Assembly: GCA_046154695.1 (NCBI GenBank)
Contig: JBJXFI010000294.1
Location: 1-9,157 of the forward strand
DNA: 9,157 nucleotides
Direction of reading: 5' to 3'
DNA from: DALYLB01 sp046154695
GTDB lineage: Bacteria > Acidobacteriota > Blastocatellia > RBC074
Part shown: in pieces, positions 1 to 7,915 of the stretch
How positions within the stretch are numbered: the stretch's first letter is position 1
Layout of the letters: each line of letters starts with the position of its first letter
Program-made: the position numbers and the translations under genes
The notes under the pieces: model-generated
What the model saw: only the letters and a program-made list of their open reading frames with translations
Database searches by the model: none
What the model was told of the DNA's origin: nothing

Positions 1-77
1 CCATCAAACGCCGCCTCGACCGTACGGCCGCCGTGTGCTTGAAACAACAGCTGCGGCTCGCTACACTCTGTAGTCAT
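1..77 (-). CDS. IS1380-like transposase, N-terminal fragment cut by the window edge
   Basis: Read leftward from an ATG at 77, the frame stays open for 25 codons to the window edge. It begins MTTECSEPQLLFQAHG and continues with a GGR...FDG stretch. From memory this resembles the N-terminus of IS1380-family DDE transposases, where a short polar start leads into a conserved FDGG segment. The catalytic DDE residues would lie outside the window. A GAGGAG ribosome binding site (86-91) sits 8 bases upstream, which supports the start. The remaining 100 bases to about 177 look like the non-coding end of the element. Only the first 25 residues are visible, so whether the element is intact cannot be judged and the family call is moderate. 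The gene reads away from the rest of the window. Confidence 0.55.
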   Translation of the reverse strand, partial: MTTECSEPQLLFQAHGGRTVEAAFD

Positions 78-156
78 AAACAGGGCTCCTCTTCGTGGTC
101 TAAGTTCTATTTCGCAAATACCTTGTATCATGATTAGGAGCTTTGTTTTTCAACTT

Positions 157-177
157 GATGAGAAATTCGGGCTAGGG
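157..177 (-). mobile_element. Probable terminal end of the IS element
   Basis: Read leftward from 177 the sequence is CCCTAGCCCGAATTTCTCAT. An end starting with CC(C)TAG about 100 bases before the transposase start fits IS1380-family ends. The partner repeat and the target duplication lie outside the window or cannot be identified, so the exact boundary is an inference. Confidence 0.35.
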
Positions 178-194
178 CGGGCGGCAATTACGCG

Positions 195-239
195 AAAAAA
201 AACGGAGCCGGCAAAGGATCTTGCCGGCTCCGTTTTTTT
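195..239 (-). terminator. Strong intrinsic terminator, symmetrical
   Basis: Two perfectly complementary 14-base arms (201-214, AACGGAGCCGGCAA, and 221-234) enclose a 6-base loop. An A-run flanks the left arm (195-202) and a T-run the right arm (233-239), so the hairpin can terminate transcription in both directions. It lies about 50 bases past the stop of the leftward propeller gene and is the likely terminator for it. It also insulates that gene from the IS element. Confidence 0.9.
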
Positions 240-250
240 ATGGATCATTC

Positions 251-295
251 CCTAACCGCCCTAACCGCCCTAACCGCCCTAACCGCCCTAACCGG
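251..295. repeat. 9-bp tandem repeat, about five copies
   Basis: The unit CCTAACCGC occurs four times without change (251-259, 260-268, 269-277, 278-286). A fifth copy (287-295, CCTAACCGG) differs at the last base. The TAG stop of the leftward propeller gene (288-290) lies inside the fifth copy. On the leftward strand every unit carries an in-frame TAG, so gain or loss of copies would not change the protein. The array sits between the gene and its terminator. Confidence 0.9.
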
Positions 296-1448
296 GATCT
301 CTGACGATCTCGCGTCGCGGGCGGAGCGCGGGGCGCCGCGGGATGGGAAGCGGCGGATCCTCGATCTGCCCCGTTGGATAAAAGGCGATCTCCCAGAACG
401 AACGGCCCGAAATGAACAGGCGCGCCACCTCCCCGGCGGTCTTATCCGTCTCGCCGGATTCCAGGCCGATTACCTGCGGATACCAGCCGATTTGTTGATC
501 GATGGGCAGGCGTTCCGGGGCGCTCCACCCCAGCGGATCGACGAGGGAGTCGTTGAAGGAGATGTAGATTCCTTCCTGCGACCAGTTCCGGTCCGTGGCA
601 TGATTGAGCAGCATCACGTACATATCGATGTGCGTGTTGTAATGGACCGCGGGCCCCCAATAGGCATTGGCGTTTGCGCGATGCCAATCGATCAGCGCGG
701 GGAAGGTCGTCGTTACGCGGCCACCCATTCCCGGTTCACTCCATTCGCCCTCGCGCCATTTCCATACCGTGCCTGTGGGGGCGTCCCGATCCTCGAACTT
801 CATCCGCGCCAGGGCGACGCCCTGTTCGCCGAACTGCCGGTGATAGGTGCTGATGAAGAAATAGAAGTATTGTTTTTCCTGATCGAGAAGGACCGAAAAG
901 TCGCCGTTGCCGCCCGCAAAGTAATAATTCTGCGTGGAGCAGTTGAGCGATCCAGCCGGCGCGTCGAGAACGATGCCGAGGTCCTGCCACGTGTTTCCGT
1001 CATCTAGGGAAAGGACCGCGCCGATTCGCGGCGCGGTCAGCCGGGAGGAACTTCCGCACAGGCCGGGCGGTTCATTGTGATACCACCCGTAAAGCGTGCC
1101 GTCGTCGGCGCGATAGGTCGCTTCGAGCCACTGCCCGCCGCGCACGTCCGCGCGTGGGTGGATGACCACTGGAAGGGCCGGCCACGACAGATCGAAAAGG
1201 CTCGCCCCGCTCGTGCGAAACGGCTGCTGGGAGGACGTGAAAAGAAACAGGCGGCCGTCATCGTCCCATTCGACAGGACTGTTGCAGTCGATGGAGTGAA
1301 TGCGGCCCGTGGCGTCCTGCCCGCCCGGCAGATACAATGGCGTCGCTTCACGGATTTCAACCATGGGCAGGGACGGATCCGCTGCATTGACTGTCGTGCC
1401 TGCCATCCCAATGACGGACAGCAGGATCGGAATTAATCTCACGAGCAT
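288..1448 (-). CDS. Secreted beta-propeller protein, sialidase/GH43-like fold, function unknown
   Basis: This 386-residue protein has a clear signal peptide (MLVRLIPILLSVIGMAG, probable cleavage after VNA near residue 22) and should act outside the cytoplasm. A canonical Asp-box, SLDDGNTW, lies at residues 147-154; this S-x-D-x-G-x-T-W motif marks sialidase-type propeller blades. Other blade-like segments are SPVEWDDDGRLFLF (57-70), GWYHNEPPGLC (121-131), GDFSVLLDQEKQYFYFF (182-198) and YWGPAVHYNTHIDMYVML (263-280). The spacing suggests five to six blades. It may bind or cleave a glycan, but no glycosidase catalytic triad can be assigned, so no enzyme activity is claimed. The tail (365-386) is rich in Pro and Arg and probably disordered. 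The start is supported by GGAGAAGG (1455-1462), 6 bases upstream. The gene appears to stand alone; the terminator at 195-239 follows it. Confidence 0.8.
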   Translation of the reverse strand: MLVRLIPILLSVIGMAGTTVNAADPSLPMVEIREATPLYLPGGQDATGRIHSIDCNSPVEWDDDGRLFLFTSSQQPFRTSGASLFDLSWPALPVVIHPRADVRGGQWLEATYRADDGTLYGWYHNEPPGLCGSSSRLTAPRIGAVLSLDDGNTWQDLGIVLDAPAGSLNCSTQNYYFAGGNGDFSVLLDQEKQYFYFFISTYHRQFGEQGVALARMKFEDRDAPTGTVWKWREGEWSEPGMGGRVTTTFPALIDWHRANANAYWGPAVHYNTHIDMYVMLLNHATDRNWSQEGIYISFNDSLVDPLGWSAPERLPIDQQIGWYPQVIGLESGETDKTAGEVARLFISGRSFWEIAFYPTGQIEDPPLPIPRRPALRPRREIVRDPG

Positions 1449-1819
1449 GGATTTCCTTCTCCCGGCGGATTTCCCTCCCGCGCTGGGTGTGCGATCATTG
1501 TCGATATCATCTGCATCGCAGGCTGTGACGTGGCGCCTCTTCTCACTTTACGAGGCCGGCCACGCAATTTTTCAACCTGCTGCGCGGCTGACGGAGGGCT
1601 TCGATTTTGTCCCGGCCGTCGCCGATTAATTAAAAACAGAGCTTAACGTTAGAGTTCGCGCGCCAACGCCCTGAGAAAGCCGGACGCGCGGACTCGGGAA
1701 AAACACAGGCCATCGAGTGAAATTTGCCTCTCGTGTCCGCGCATTCGCAGGTAAAGACGCCGGCGGGGGGGGGATGGTTATGGAAAATTTCGCCTGGCCC
1801 TGCTTCGGAGGTCTCCCCC
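1449..1819. other. Divergent intergenic region without a gene
   Basis: About 370 bases separate the leftward propeller gene from the rightward glycosyltransferase gene, so both promoters should lie here. A weak leftward candidate is a TTGAAA-like box (1570-1575) with TAAAGT (1545-1550), but the 19-base spacer is poor. A weak rightward candidate is TTGTCC (1607-1612) with TAAAAA (1631-1636) at 18 bases, next to the AT-rich palindrome TTAATTAA. A run of nine G (1765-1773) lies in the glycosyltransferase leader. I see no convincing small gene. Confidence 0.5.
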
Positions 1820-3346
1820 ATGTCCACTCGTCGCCCGATCGGCATTTTCCGATCGTTCTTTTCCGGCCGGGACGTCCAGTCTCTGACGCTATCCGGGCTT
1901 TTTGAGGACCGCCGCATTCACGCTCTCCTGCTCGCGTCCATGGCGCTGCTGGTTCTTCTGGGCAAGCTTCATCTGGGCGATCTCGGCGGGTATGACGATG
2001 CCGTCTACGCGCATGAGGGCAAACAAATGCTCGCCACCGGCCAGTGGTGGAGCGTCTATCTGAACGGCCAGCTCGATTTCGACAAACCGCCGATGTTCGT
2101 CTGGCTCGAAGCCTTCTCGATGTGGGGATTTGGCGTCTCGGATTTTGCCGCGCGGCTTCCGGCGGCGCTGCTGGGGTTCGGAACGATTCTAGTGGCCTAT
2201 TTTCTCACCCGCGAACTGACGGATTCCTACTGGATGCCGGTCTGGGTGATGCTGATCCTGCTGACGACGCATGCCTTTACGCGGTTCGCGATGCGCGCGA
2301 TGACCGACGTCCCCTTCACGTTCTTCTTCGCCTCCAGCATCCTGTTCTATCTGAAGGGGCTCAACCGGCGCCATTATTTCCTCTGGTGCGGTCTTGCGCT
2401 CGGCTTTGCGATCCTGACCCGATCGTTCCTGGGATTGATCGCGCCCGGCATCATTATTGCGCATCTGGCGGTTACCGGGCGCGCCTCCGTGCTGCGATCC
2501 GGATATTTCCTGGCGGGGATGGGGATGGCCGTCGGGGCGCCCCTCATCTGGTTTCTCTCCCAGTACCAACTGCACGGCGCCCCATTTCTGGCGGCCCATT
2601 TTTCGTTTACCCGGGACAATCTTCCGCTCACGAGCGGCCGCCAACCCGCGCAATTCGCGGCCGGCCTTCTCCAGTATCCGCGGCTCCTGTTGGAAGGGTA
2701 CTGGCCATGGCTTCCGCTGATGGCTGTCGGGTTCTGGACCGCGGGGAAACGGGCGATTCGAGAGCGGGATTCGGCGGCCTGTTTGCTCGTGATCTGGGTG
2801 CTGGCCGTGGTCGTCCCCTTCAGCTTCGCGCGTTTCAAATGGCTGCGATACATCATGCCCGCGTTTCCCGCCTTCTCCATTCTCGCGGCGATCACTTTGA
2901 ATGCGTGGATCCGGACCCGCCATAGAGAGGCGTTTCTGAAAATCGTCTATGTCGCGCTGTGGGTGACGATGGCCGGGATGTGGATCAATCCGAAATACCG
3001 CGACCGGCCGGAGGAGATGCGCTTCCTCGCCCCGATTGCGGAAACGGCGACGGCTCCGGAAAACAGGATTCTGCTCTACACGGAACGGGCGCCCCGCGAC
3101 GCGCACCTGTTCCAGATCATCTGGTACGCCAACCGCAACTGCGAGCTTCTCGGGGACTTCAACGAGGTGGTCGCCAGACTGGCGGACTCTCCGGGCGCGG
3201 CGGCCATCACGGACAAAGCCGTGTTTCACGCGGCGCTCTCCGGAAACGACGGCGGCGCCGTCGATCCCCGCATTCGCATTCTTGGAGAGACCGAACGGTT
3301 CGTCTGCTGGACCATGCCCCGGCAGACGGCCGAATATGAAAGGTAA
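1820..3346 (+). CDS. Membrane glycosyltransferase, ArnT/PMT family (GT-C fold)
   Basis: This 508-residue integral membrane protein matches the ArnT/dolichyl-phosphate-mannose transferase type. After a cytoplasmic stretch of about 33 residues and a first membrane helix (34-50), the first periplasmic loop has the family signature: GGYDDAVYAHEGKQM (56-70) with the acidic pair D59/D60 expected to be catalytic, then DFDKPPMFVWLEA (86-98) and ARLPAALLGF (111-120). Further helices follow, with a second acidic loop at TDVPF (162-166) and the conserved RY(L/I)MPxFPA segment (343-351). The hydrophilic C-terminal part (from about 390) is the periplasmic domain. Family members move a sugar from a polyprenyl-phosphate carrier onto lipid A, another lipid or a protein; the acceptor cannot be read here. 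I chose the ATG at 1820 because GGAGG (1807-1811) lies 8 bases upstream. The frame is also open from an ATG at 1724, but that would add 32 non-membrane residues and has no good binding site. Confidence 0.88.
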   Translation: MSTRRPIGIFRSFFSGRDVQSLTLSGLFEDRRIHALLLASMALLVLLGKLHLGDLGGYDDAVYAHEGKQMLATGQWWSVYLNGQLDFDKPPMFVWLEAFSMWGFGVSDFAARLPAALLGFGTILVAYFLTRELTDSYWMPVWVMLILLTTHAFTRFAMRAMTDVPFTFFFASSILFYLKGLNRRHYFLWCGLALGFAILTRSFLGLIAPGIIIAHLAVTGRASVLRSGYFLAGMGMAVGAPLIWFLSQYQLHGAPFLAAHFSFTRDNLPLTSGRQPAQFAAGLLQYPRLLLEGYWPWLPLMAVGFWTAGKRAIRERDSAACLLVIWVLAVVVPFSFARFKWLRYIMPAFPAFSILAAITLNAWIRTRHREAFLKIVYVALWVTMAGMWINPKYRDRPEEMRFLAPIAETATAPENRILLYTERAPRDAHLFQIIWYANRNCELLGDFNEVVARLADSPGAAAITDKAVFHAALSGNDGGAVDPRIRILGETERFVCWTMPRQTAEYER

Positions 3347-3356
3347 GGCTTCTCCT

Positions 3357-3393
3357 CCGCCCCGGATCGTTGGGAATGGATCCGGTGAGGCGG
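3357..3393. terminator. Hairpin between convergent genes, possible shared terminator
   Basis: CCGCC (3357-3361) pairs with GGCGG (3389-3393), and CCGGATC (3362-3368) with GATCCGG (3379-3385). The result is a 12-bp stem with a 3-base bulge and a 10-base loop. It fills the 50-base gap between the stop of the glycosyltransferase gene and that of the acyl-CoA dehydrogenase gene. Neither side has a T-run, so efficient intrinsic termination is uncertain. Confidence 0.45.
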
Positions 3394-3396
3394 CTC

Positions 3397-4578
<1,182 letters not shown>

Positions 4579-4622
4579 GAAAAAAGTCCTCCTTCGCTCG
4601 AATGAATGGAAAATGTCGGGTA

Positions 4623-4660
4623 CTGTTGTAATCGCGAAGACGCGATGAATCTTACAATAG
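4623..4660. promoter_or_regulatory. Inverted repeat over the dehydrogenase promoter, candidate operator
   Basis: CTGTTGTAA (4623-4631) and TTACAATAG (4652-4660) are inverted arms matching at 8 of 9 positions. They are 20 bases apart. The spacer has its own small palindrome, TCGCG (4632-4636) and CGCGA (4641-4645). The right arm overlaps the predicted −10 box and the left arm lies just past the predicted transcript start, the arrangement expected for a repressor site. In RNA it could instead form a nested hairpin at the start of the leader. No regulator is identified. Confidence 0.45.
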
Positions 4661-4677
4661 CGGCATATCTTTGCCAA
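4649..4677 (-). promoter_or_regulatory. Predicted promoter of the acyl-CoA dehydrogenase gene
   Basis: On the leftward strand, TTGGCA (4672-4677) and TAAGAT (4649-4654) are separated by exactly 17 bases, fitting a sigma-70-type promoter. The predicted transcription start is near 4642, leaving a leader of about 65 bases. The −10 box overlaps one arm of the inverted repeat 4623-4660. Confidence 0.55.
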
Positions 4678-4696
4678 TCAGCGACCTTTCTCCCGC

Positions 4697-4725
4697 TTGG
4701 CGATCGAAAAACGCAATCGTACAAT
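4697..4725 (+). promoter_or_regulatory. Predicted promoter of the TIGR03437-protein operon
   Basis: TTGGCG (4697-4702) and TACAAT (4720-4725) have a 17-base spacer. Transcription would start near 4732, giving a leader of about 60 bases before the ATG at 4792. The −35 box lies only 19 bases from that of the divergent dehydrogenase promoter, so the two may influence each other. Confidence 0.55.
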
Positions 4726-4791
4726 CGCGACGGCGGGGCCGGACGCTCCCTCCGTCCCAGAGGTCATATCAAATTCAAAGGGGAACGCTTT

Positions 4792-6288
4792 ATGCGATAT
4801 GGAAGGATGCGAGCAATTCGTCTCATCTTTATCGGCGGGCTTTTGCTGCTGGCGACCGCCGCGCGCACGGTCTCGGCGCAGGATCGCGCGGCGCAGTTGG
4901 CGGAGATCGTCGATTTGATTCGGCAATACAATTCGACGTCGGATCAGGCGCGGCGCGCGGAGATCCTCCGGCTGCTGGAGACGAAGGAGCCGGTCTTTCT
5001 CTCGCCCTCGGCGCAGGATTTCACGAGTCAGGCCGAATTTCTCAAGCAGCCCAACACGGGCCTGCTTCGCTTGATGGCGCGGGATCGCATCGGCGGCCAG
5101 CTCTACACGAATGGAAGCGGCGCCTATTTCTCCTTCACACGGCTGGCGCATGTCTACGGATTCGGTTCGGACCTGCTGCTCGATTTCGATTTTTTCAAGA
5201 CAGGGTTTGCGGGCGCGGATTTCGGATTCGTGGTCTCGTTGGGAAATACGCCTATCGATAACGTGACGGCCGCGCATCCAGGTGTGGTCTATCTGAACGA
5301 TTACGCCGCCCCGCGACGCGAAACGGAGGCGCGGGACGAATATCGCCGCGCCGACCAGGGCTTTATGACCAACAATTTCGTCTATCGGAGCTATCAGGCC
5401 GCGGCGGTCAATACGACCTACGCGCTGCGCGCCATCACGTATGGCGGCGCGGATTCGCTGGTGGTCTTTCGGGTGGTGCGAAAGGACACGGACAGCAGCC
5501 TGATCCTCGCCTGGAAGCTGCTGCGCTGGTACGCGACGCCGCAGCTGGAGCGGGATCCCTTCGCGTCGGTCTCGGCGGCGAGCTATGGCCGCGGCGTCTA
5601 TGCGCCGGGCTCGATGGTGGCCGCGTACGGCACGGAGATCAGCCGCGCGACCGAGGTTGCGCAGACCGTGCCGCTGCCGTTCCGGTTGGGATCGGCGGCG
5701 GCGGGGTGGCAGTTCAGCCTGCGCAAGATCGACAATACGGCGGTGACGGCGAACGCGCCGCTCTTCGCCGTGGCTCCCGGGCAGATGAACCTGCTGGTGC
5801 CCGAGAACGCCACGCTCGGCCCGGCGATTCTCACCGTTTTCCGGTTCGACGGGGTTCGGTATAGCGAGAATGTGCGGATCGAGGCCGTCGCGCCGGCGCT
5901 CTTTTCGGCCAATGCCGACGGCGCGAATGTCGCGGCGGCGGTTGCGCTCCGCGTGCGAAACGGCGTGCAGACCTATGAGCCGGTCGCGGCCTATGACAAC
6001 GTGCAGAAGCGTTTCGTCTCCGTCCCGATCGATCTTGGCCCCGAGGGCGATCAGGTCTTCCTCCTGCTCTTCGGCACCGGCATTCGCGGCCGCAGCGCAC
6101 TCGACAAGGTGGCCGTCCGGGTCGGCGGAATCGACGCGCCGGTCGGGTATGCCGGCGCGCAGGGGCTGCCCGGGCTCGATCAAATCAACGTCGCCCTTCC
6201 GCGTTCCCTTGCCGGGAAGGGGGAAGTTGATGTACTCCTTACGGCAGACGGTCAGTTCGCAAACACGGTCCGCATCAACGTCAGATAA
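4792..6288 (+). CDS. Secreted protein with a C-terminal TIGR03437 (Solibacter-type) domain
   Basis: This 498-residue exported protein starts with a signal peptide (MRYGRMRAIRLIFIGGLLLL, probable cleavage after VSA near residue 29). The N-terminal part (30-255) starts with a charged helical stretch and continues with aromatic-rich, strand-like sequence (for example NGSGAYFSFTRLAHVYGFGS, 107-126); I do not recognise it. Residues about 258-498 match the TIGR03437 domain: SAASYGRGVYAPGSMVAAYG (261-280), APGQMNLLVPENATLGPAI (328-346), LLFGTGIRG (425-433) and GLDQINVALP (461-470). The domain is typical of Acidobacteriota, sits at the end of many secreted proteins and has no proven function; a surface-anchoring or export role is only a guess. 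The start is chosen from AAAGGGGA (4777-4784). The frame is open from 4606, but that lies upstream of the promoter. The next gene follows after 16 bases, probably in the same operon. Confidence 0.85.
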   Translation: MRYGRMRAIRLIFIGGLLLLATAARTVSAQDRAAQLAEIVDLIRQYNSTSDQARRAEILRLLETKEPVFLSPSAQDFTSQAEFLKQPNTGLLRLMARDRIGGQLYTNGSGAYFSFTRLAHVYGFGSDLLLDFDFFKTGFAGADFGFVVSLGNTPIDNVTAAHPGVVYLNDYAAPRRETEARDEYRRADQGFMTNNFVYRSYQAAAVNTTYALRAITYGGADSLVVFRVVRKDTDSSLILAWKLLRWYATPQLERDPFASVSAASYGRGVYAPGSMVAAYGTEISRATEVAQTVPLPFRLGSAAAGWQFSLRKIDNTAVTANAPLFAVAPGQMNLLVPENATLGPAILTVFRFDGVRYSENVRIEAVAPALFSANADGANVAAAVALRVRNGVQTYEPVAAYDNVQKRFVSVPIDLGPEGDQVFLLLFGTGIRGRSALDKVAVRVGGIDAPVGYAGAQGLPGLDQINVALPRSLAGKGEVDVLLTADGQFANTVRINVR

Positions 6289-6304
6289 TGCAAATGGGGA
6301 AACT

Positions 6305-7186
6305 ATGTCGAACAGAAGAGATTTTCTGAAGGTGTCAGCGATGGGAGCGGCCGCCTCGATGCTCCCGCGGCCGGAATGGCTCGCCACGACCGCCGCCGCG
6401 GCGGGAGATCTCAAGAAGGCCGTGCTGATCAGCATGCTGCCCAAGGAGATGAGCTACCTCGACCGGTTCAAACTCGCCCTGGAGTGCGGCTTCGAGGGGA
6501 TCGAAGCGCAGACGATCACCGATCCGAAGGAGGCCGATCAGATCAAGGAGGCGTCGGTGAAGGCCGGCATCCGCATTCATTCGGTCATGAATATGGGCCA
6601 CTGGGAATGGCCCCTGTCGAGCCCGAATCCGGAAGATGTCAAGAAGAGCATCGAGCGGATGGAGATTTCGCTCCGCAACGCCAAACTCTGGGGCGCCGAC
6701 ACCGTGCTTCTGGTCCCGGGCGTCGTTCGCCCCGACACCACCATCCCCCAGGCATGGCAGCGATCCCAGCCCCAGGTCAAAAAACTGCTTCCCATGGCCA
6801 AGGAACTCGGCGTCGTCATCGGCATCGAGGAGGTCTGGAACAAGTTTCTCCTCACCCCCTACGATCACGCCAAATATGTGGATGAATTCAAGAGCCCCTG
6901 GGTCAAGGCCTATTTCGATGTCGGCAACATCGTGATGTATGGGTTCCCCCAGGAATGGATCCGCGCCCTCAACAAACGCATCGTCAAATTTCACCTGAAG
7001 GACTTCGACACGCGCAAACGCGAATTCGTTCCGCTTCGCGAGGGCAGCATCGACTGGAAAGAGGTCCGCAAGGCGATCGGCGAGATTGGCTATAGCGGCT
7101 ATCTGACCGTCGAGCTGAGCGGCGGCGACAAGGCTTATCTGCAGGAGGTCAGCCGCCGCGTCGACATGATCCTCGCCGGCGAGTGA
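6305..7186 (+). CDS. Tat-exported TIM-barrel sugar isomerase/epimerase-like protein
   Basis: This 293-residue protein starts with a twin-arginine signal, NRRDFLKVSAMGAAAS (residues 3-18), with probable cleavage near the AAAA stretch at 30-33, so it should be exported folded with its metal bound. The rest is a xylose-isomerase-like TIM barrel (AP endonuclease 2 superfamily). The expected metal and active-site residues are present: H92 (IHSVMN), E175 (IGIEEVWN), D205 (YFDVGN), H230 (KFHLKDFD) and E270 (TVELSGGD). Family members isomerise or epimerise sugars, sugar phosphates or related compounds such as hydroxypyruvate; the substrate here is unknown. An exported form suggests a free sugar or glycan-derived ketose rather than a phosphate. 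The ATG follows GGGGA (6296-6300) by 4 bases and lies 16 bases after the TIGR03437 gene, so the two are probably co-transcribed. Confidence 0.88.
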   Translation: MSNRRDFLKVSAMGAAASMLPRPEWLATTAAAAGDLKKAVLISMLPKEMSYLDRFKLALECGFEGIEAQTITDPKEADQIKEASVKAGIRIHSVMNMGHWEWPLSSPNPEDVKKSIERMEISLRNAKLWGADTVLLVPGVVRPDTTIPQAWQRSQPQVKKLLPMAKELGVVIGIEEVWNKFLLTPYDHAKYVDEFKSPWVKAYFDVGNIVMYGFPQEWIRALNKRIVKFHLKDFDTRKREFVPLREGSIDWKEVRKAIGEIGYSGYLTVELSGGDKAYLQEVSRRVDMILAGE

Positions 7187-7299
7187 AGAGGCGGGAATCG
7201 GCCACGAATGAACACGGATTTTCACGAATAAGTCCCGGGAAGGCGCTTCTCCCGGATTTCATTGGTGAAAATTCGTGTTCATTCGTGGCCGATCCTCTT
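7186..7299 (+). terminator. Long imperfect palindrome between convergent genes, terminator-like
   Basis: Arms of 29 bases (7197-7225 and 7265-7293) match at 28 positions; the one mismatch becomes a G-U pair in rightward RNA. AAGAGG (7186-7191) and CCTCTT (7294-7299) extend the stem after a 5-base bulge. The loop holds a smaller hairpin built on CCGGGA/TCCCGG. Rightward RNA would end in TTTTTATTT (7298-7306), so it can terminate the isomerase operon. The arm contains CACGAATGAACACG, the style of a dispersed intergenic repeat, so it may be both repeat and terminator. Confidence 0.7.
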
Positions 7300-7300
7300 T

Positions 7301-7822
7301 TTATTTCAGCAATTGCTCGATATCGCGGATGAGCTCGCCGTATGCTTCGCCCGCTTCCGTCCCGAATCCCGCCTGCTTGCGCGCGACCTGCCCCTGCTTG
7401 TCCAGGATGATGATCGTCGGCACCACATCCAGCCCCAGTTCCTTGTACAGCTTCTGCTCCGGATCGCGCAGCACCGGCAGGGTGAATCCGTTCTTTGCCG
7501 CAAAGGCCTTCAGGTCGGCGTCCGTGGCATAGGTGCGCGCGCCGGGCTTCGCGCTGTTGATGCTCACCCAATAGATCCGCACCTCGCGCGAGGCGAACCG
7601 GTCCGCGAGCTTCTGCAGCGCGGGCAGCTCCTTCGTCGCGAGCGGCACCCACGATCCGCCGAACGACAGCACCACGACCTTCCCCTTCAAATCCGTCAGA
7701 TTGATCGCCGCCCCGTCAATCGATTGCAGCGTTGTCGCAGGCGCCTGCGCGAACGCCTGAATTGCGCACAACGCGGCGATCGCGGCCGGCAGGACCTTGG
7801 CCGATTTTATTTTGCGTGACAT
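7301..7822 (-). CDS. Exported TlpA-like thioredoxin-fold protein lacking the CXXC motif
   Basis: This 173-residue protein has a signal peptide (probable cleavage AFA/QA near residue 25) followed by an AhpC/TlpA-type thioredoxin fold. The pattern LKGKVVVLSFGGSW (45-58), KELPALQKLADRF (64-76), LPVLRDPEQKLYKELGL (115-131) and the cis-proline loop VVPTIIILDKQG (133-144) is that of periplasmic TlpA/ResA proteins. The active site normally reads WCxxC. Here it is WVPLA (58-62), with both cysteines replaced, and the mature chain has no cysteine at all (the only one, C19, is in the signal peptide). It therefore cannot be a disulfide reductase and may be a binding or scaffold protein. The reading frame is intact across the site. 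The ATG at 7822 has GAGGAG (7834-7839) 11 bases upstream. The frame is open to 8056, but that would add a polar tail before the signal peptide and include the predicted promoter. Confidence 0.82.
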   Translation of the reverse strand: MSRKIKSAKVLPAAIAALCAIQAFAQAPATTLQSIDGAAINLTDLKGKVVVLSFGGSWVPLATKELPALQKLADRFASREVRIYWVSINSAKPGARTYATDADLKAFAAKNGFTLPVLRDPEQKLYKELGLDVVPTIIILDKQGQVARKQAGFGTEAGEAYGELIRDIEQLLK

Positions 7823-7915
7823 CGATCTCGTTTCTCCTCTCGCCACATCGACTTCGTTCGGTCGAAGGGCCCGCTTCTGATGCTTTTTGCCCGCAATTGG
7901 TTTGGTGACCGGAAA

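Noticed and set aside
251..295. Telomere-like sequence, since the other strand reads TTAGGGCGG repeatedly
   Set aside because: The unit is 9 bases, only five copies exist, and the context is a bacterial gene end.
2189..3229. 346-codon open frame on the minus strand
   Set aside because: It lies opposite the glycosyltransferase, whose membrane helices and motifs are unmistakable.
4678..6444. 588-codon open frame on the minus strand
   Set aside because: It runs opposite the TIGR03437 gene and into the isomerase gene, is very rich in Arg, and lacks a ribosome binding site or family match.
6335..7225. 296-codon open frame on the minus strand
   Set aside because: It is antisense to the Tat-exported isomerase and starts within the palindrome; no motif supports it.
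7149..7652. 167-codon open frame on the minus strand reaching across the palindrome
   Set aside because: It is out of frame with the TlpA-like gene and its C-terminal part is only a translation of the intergenic repeat.
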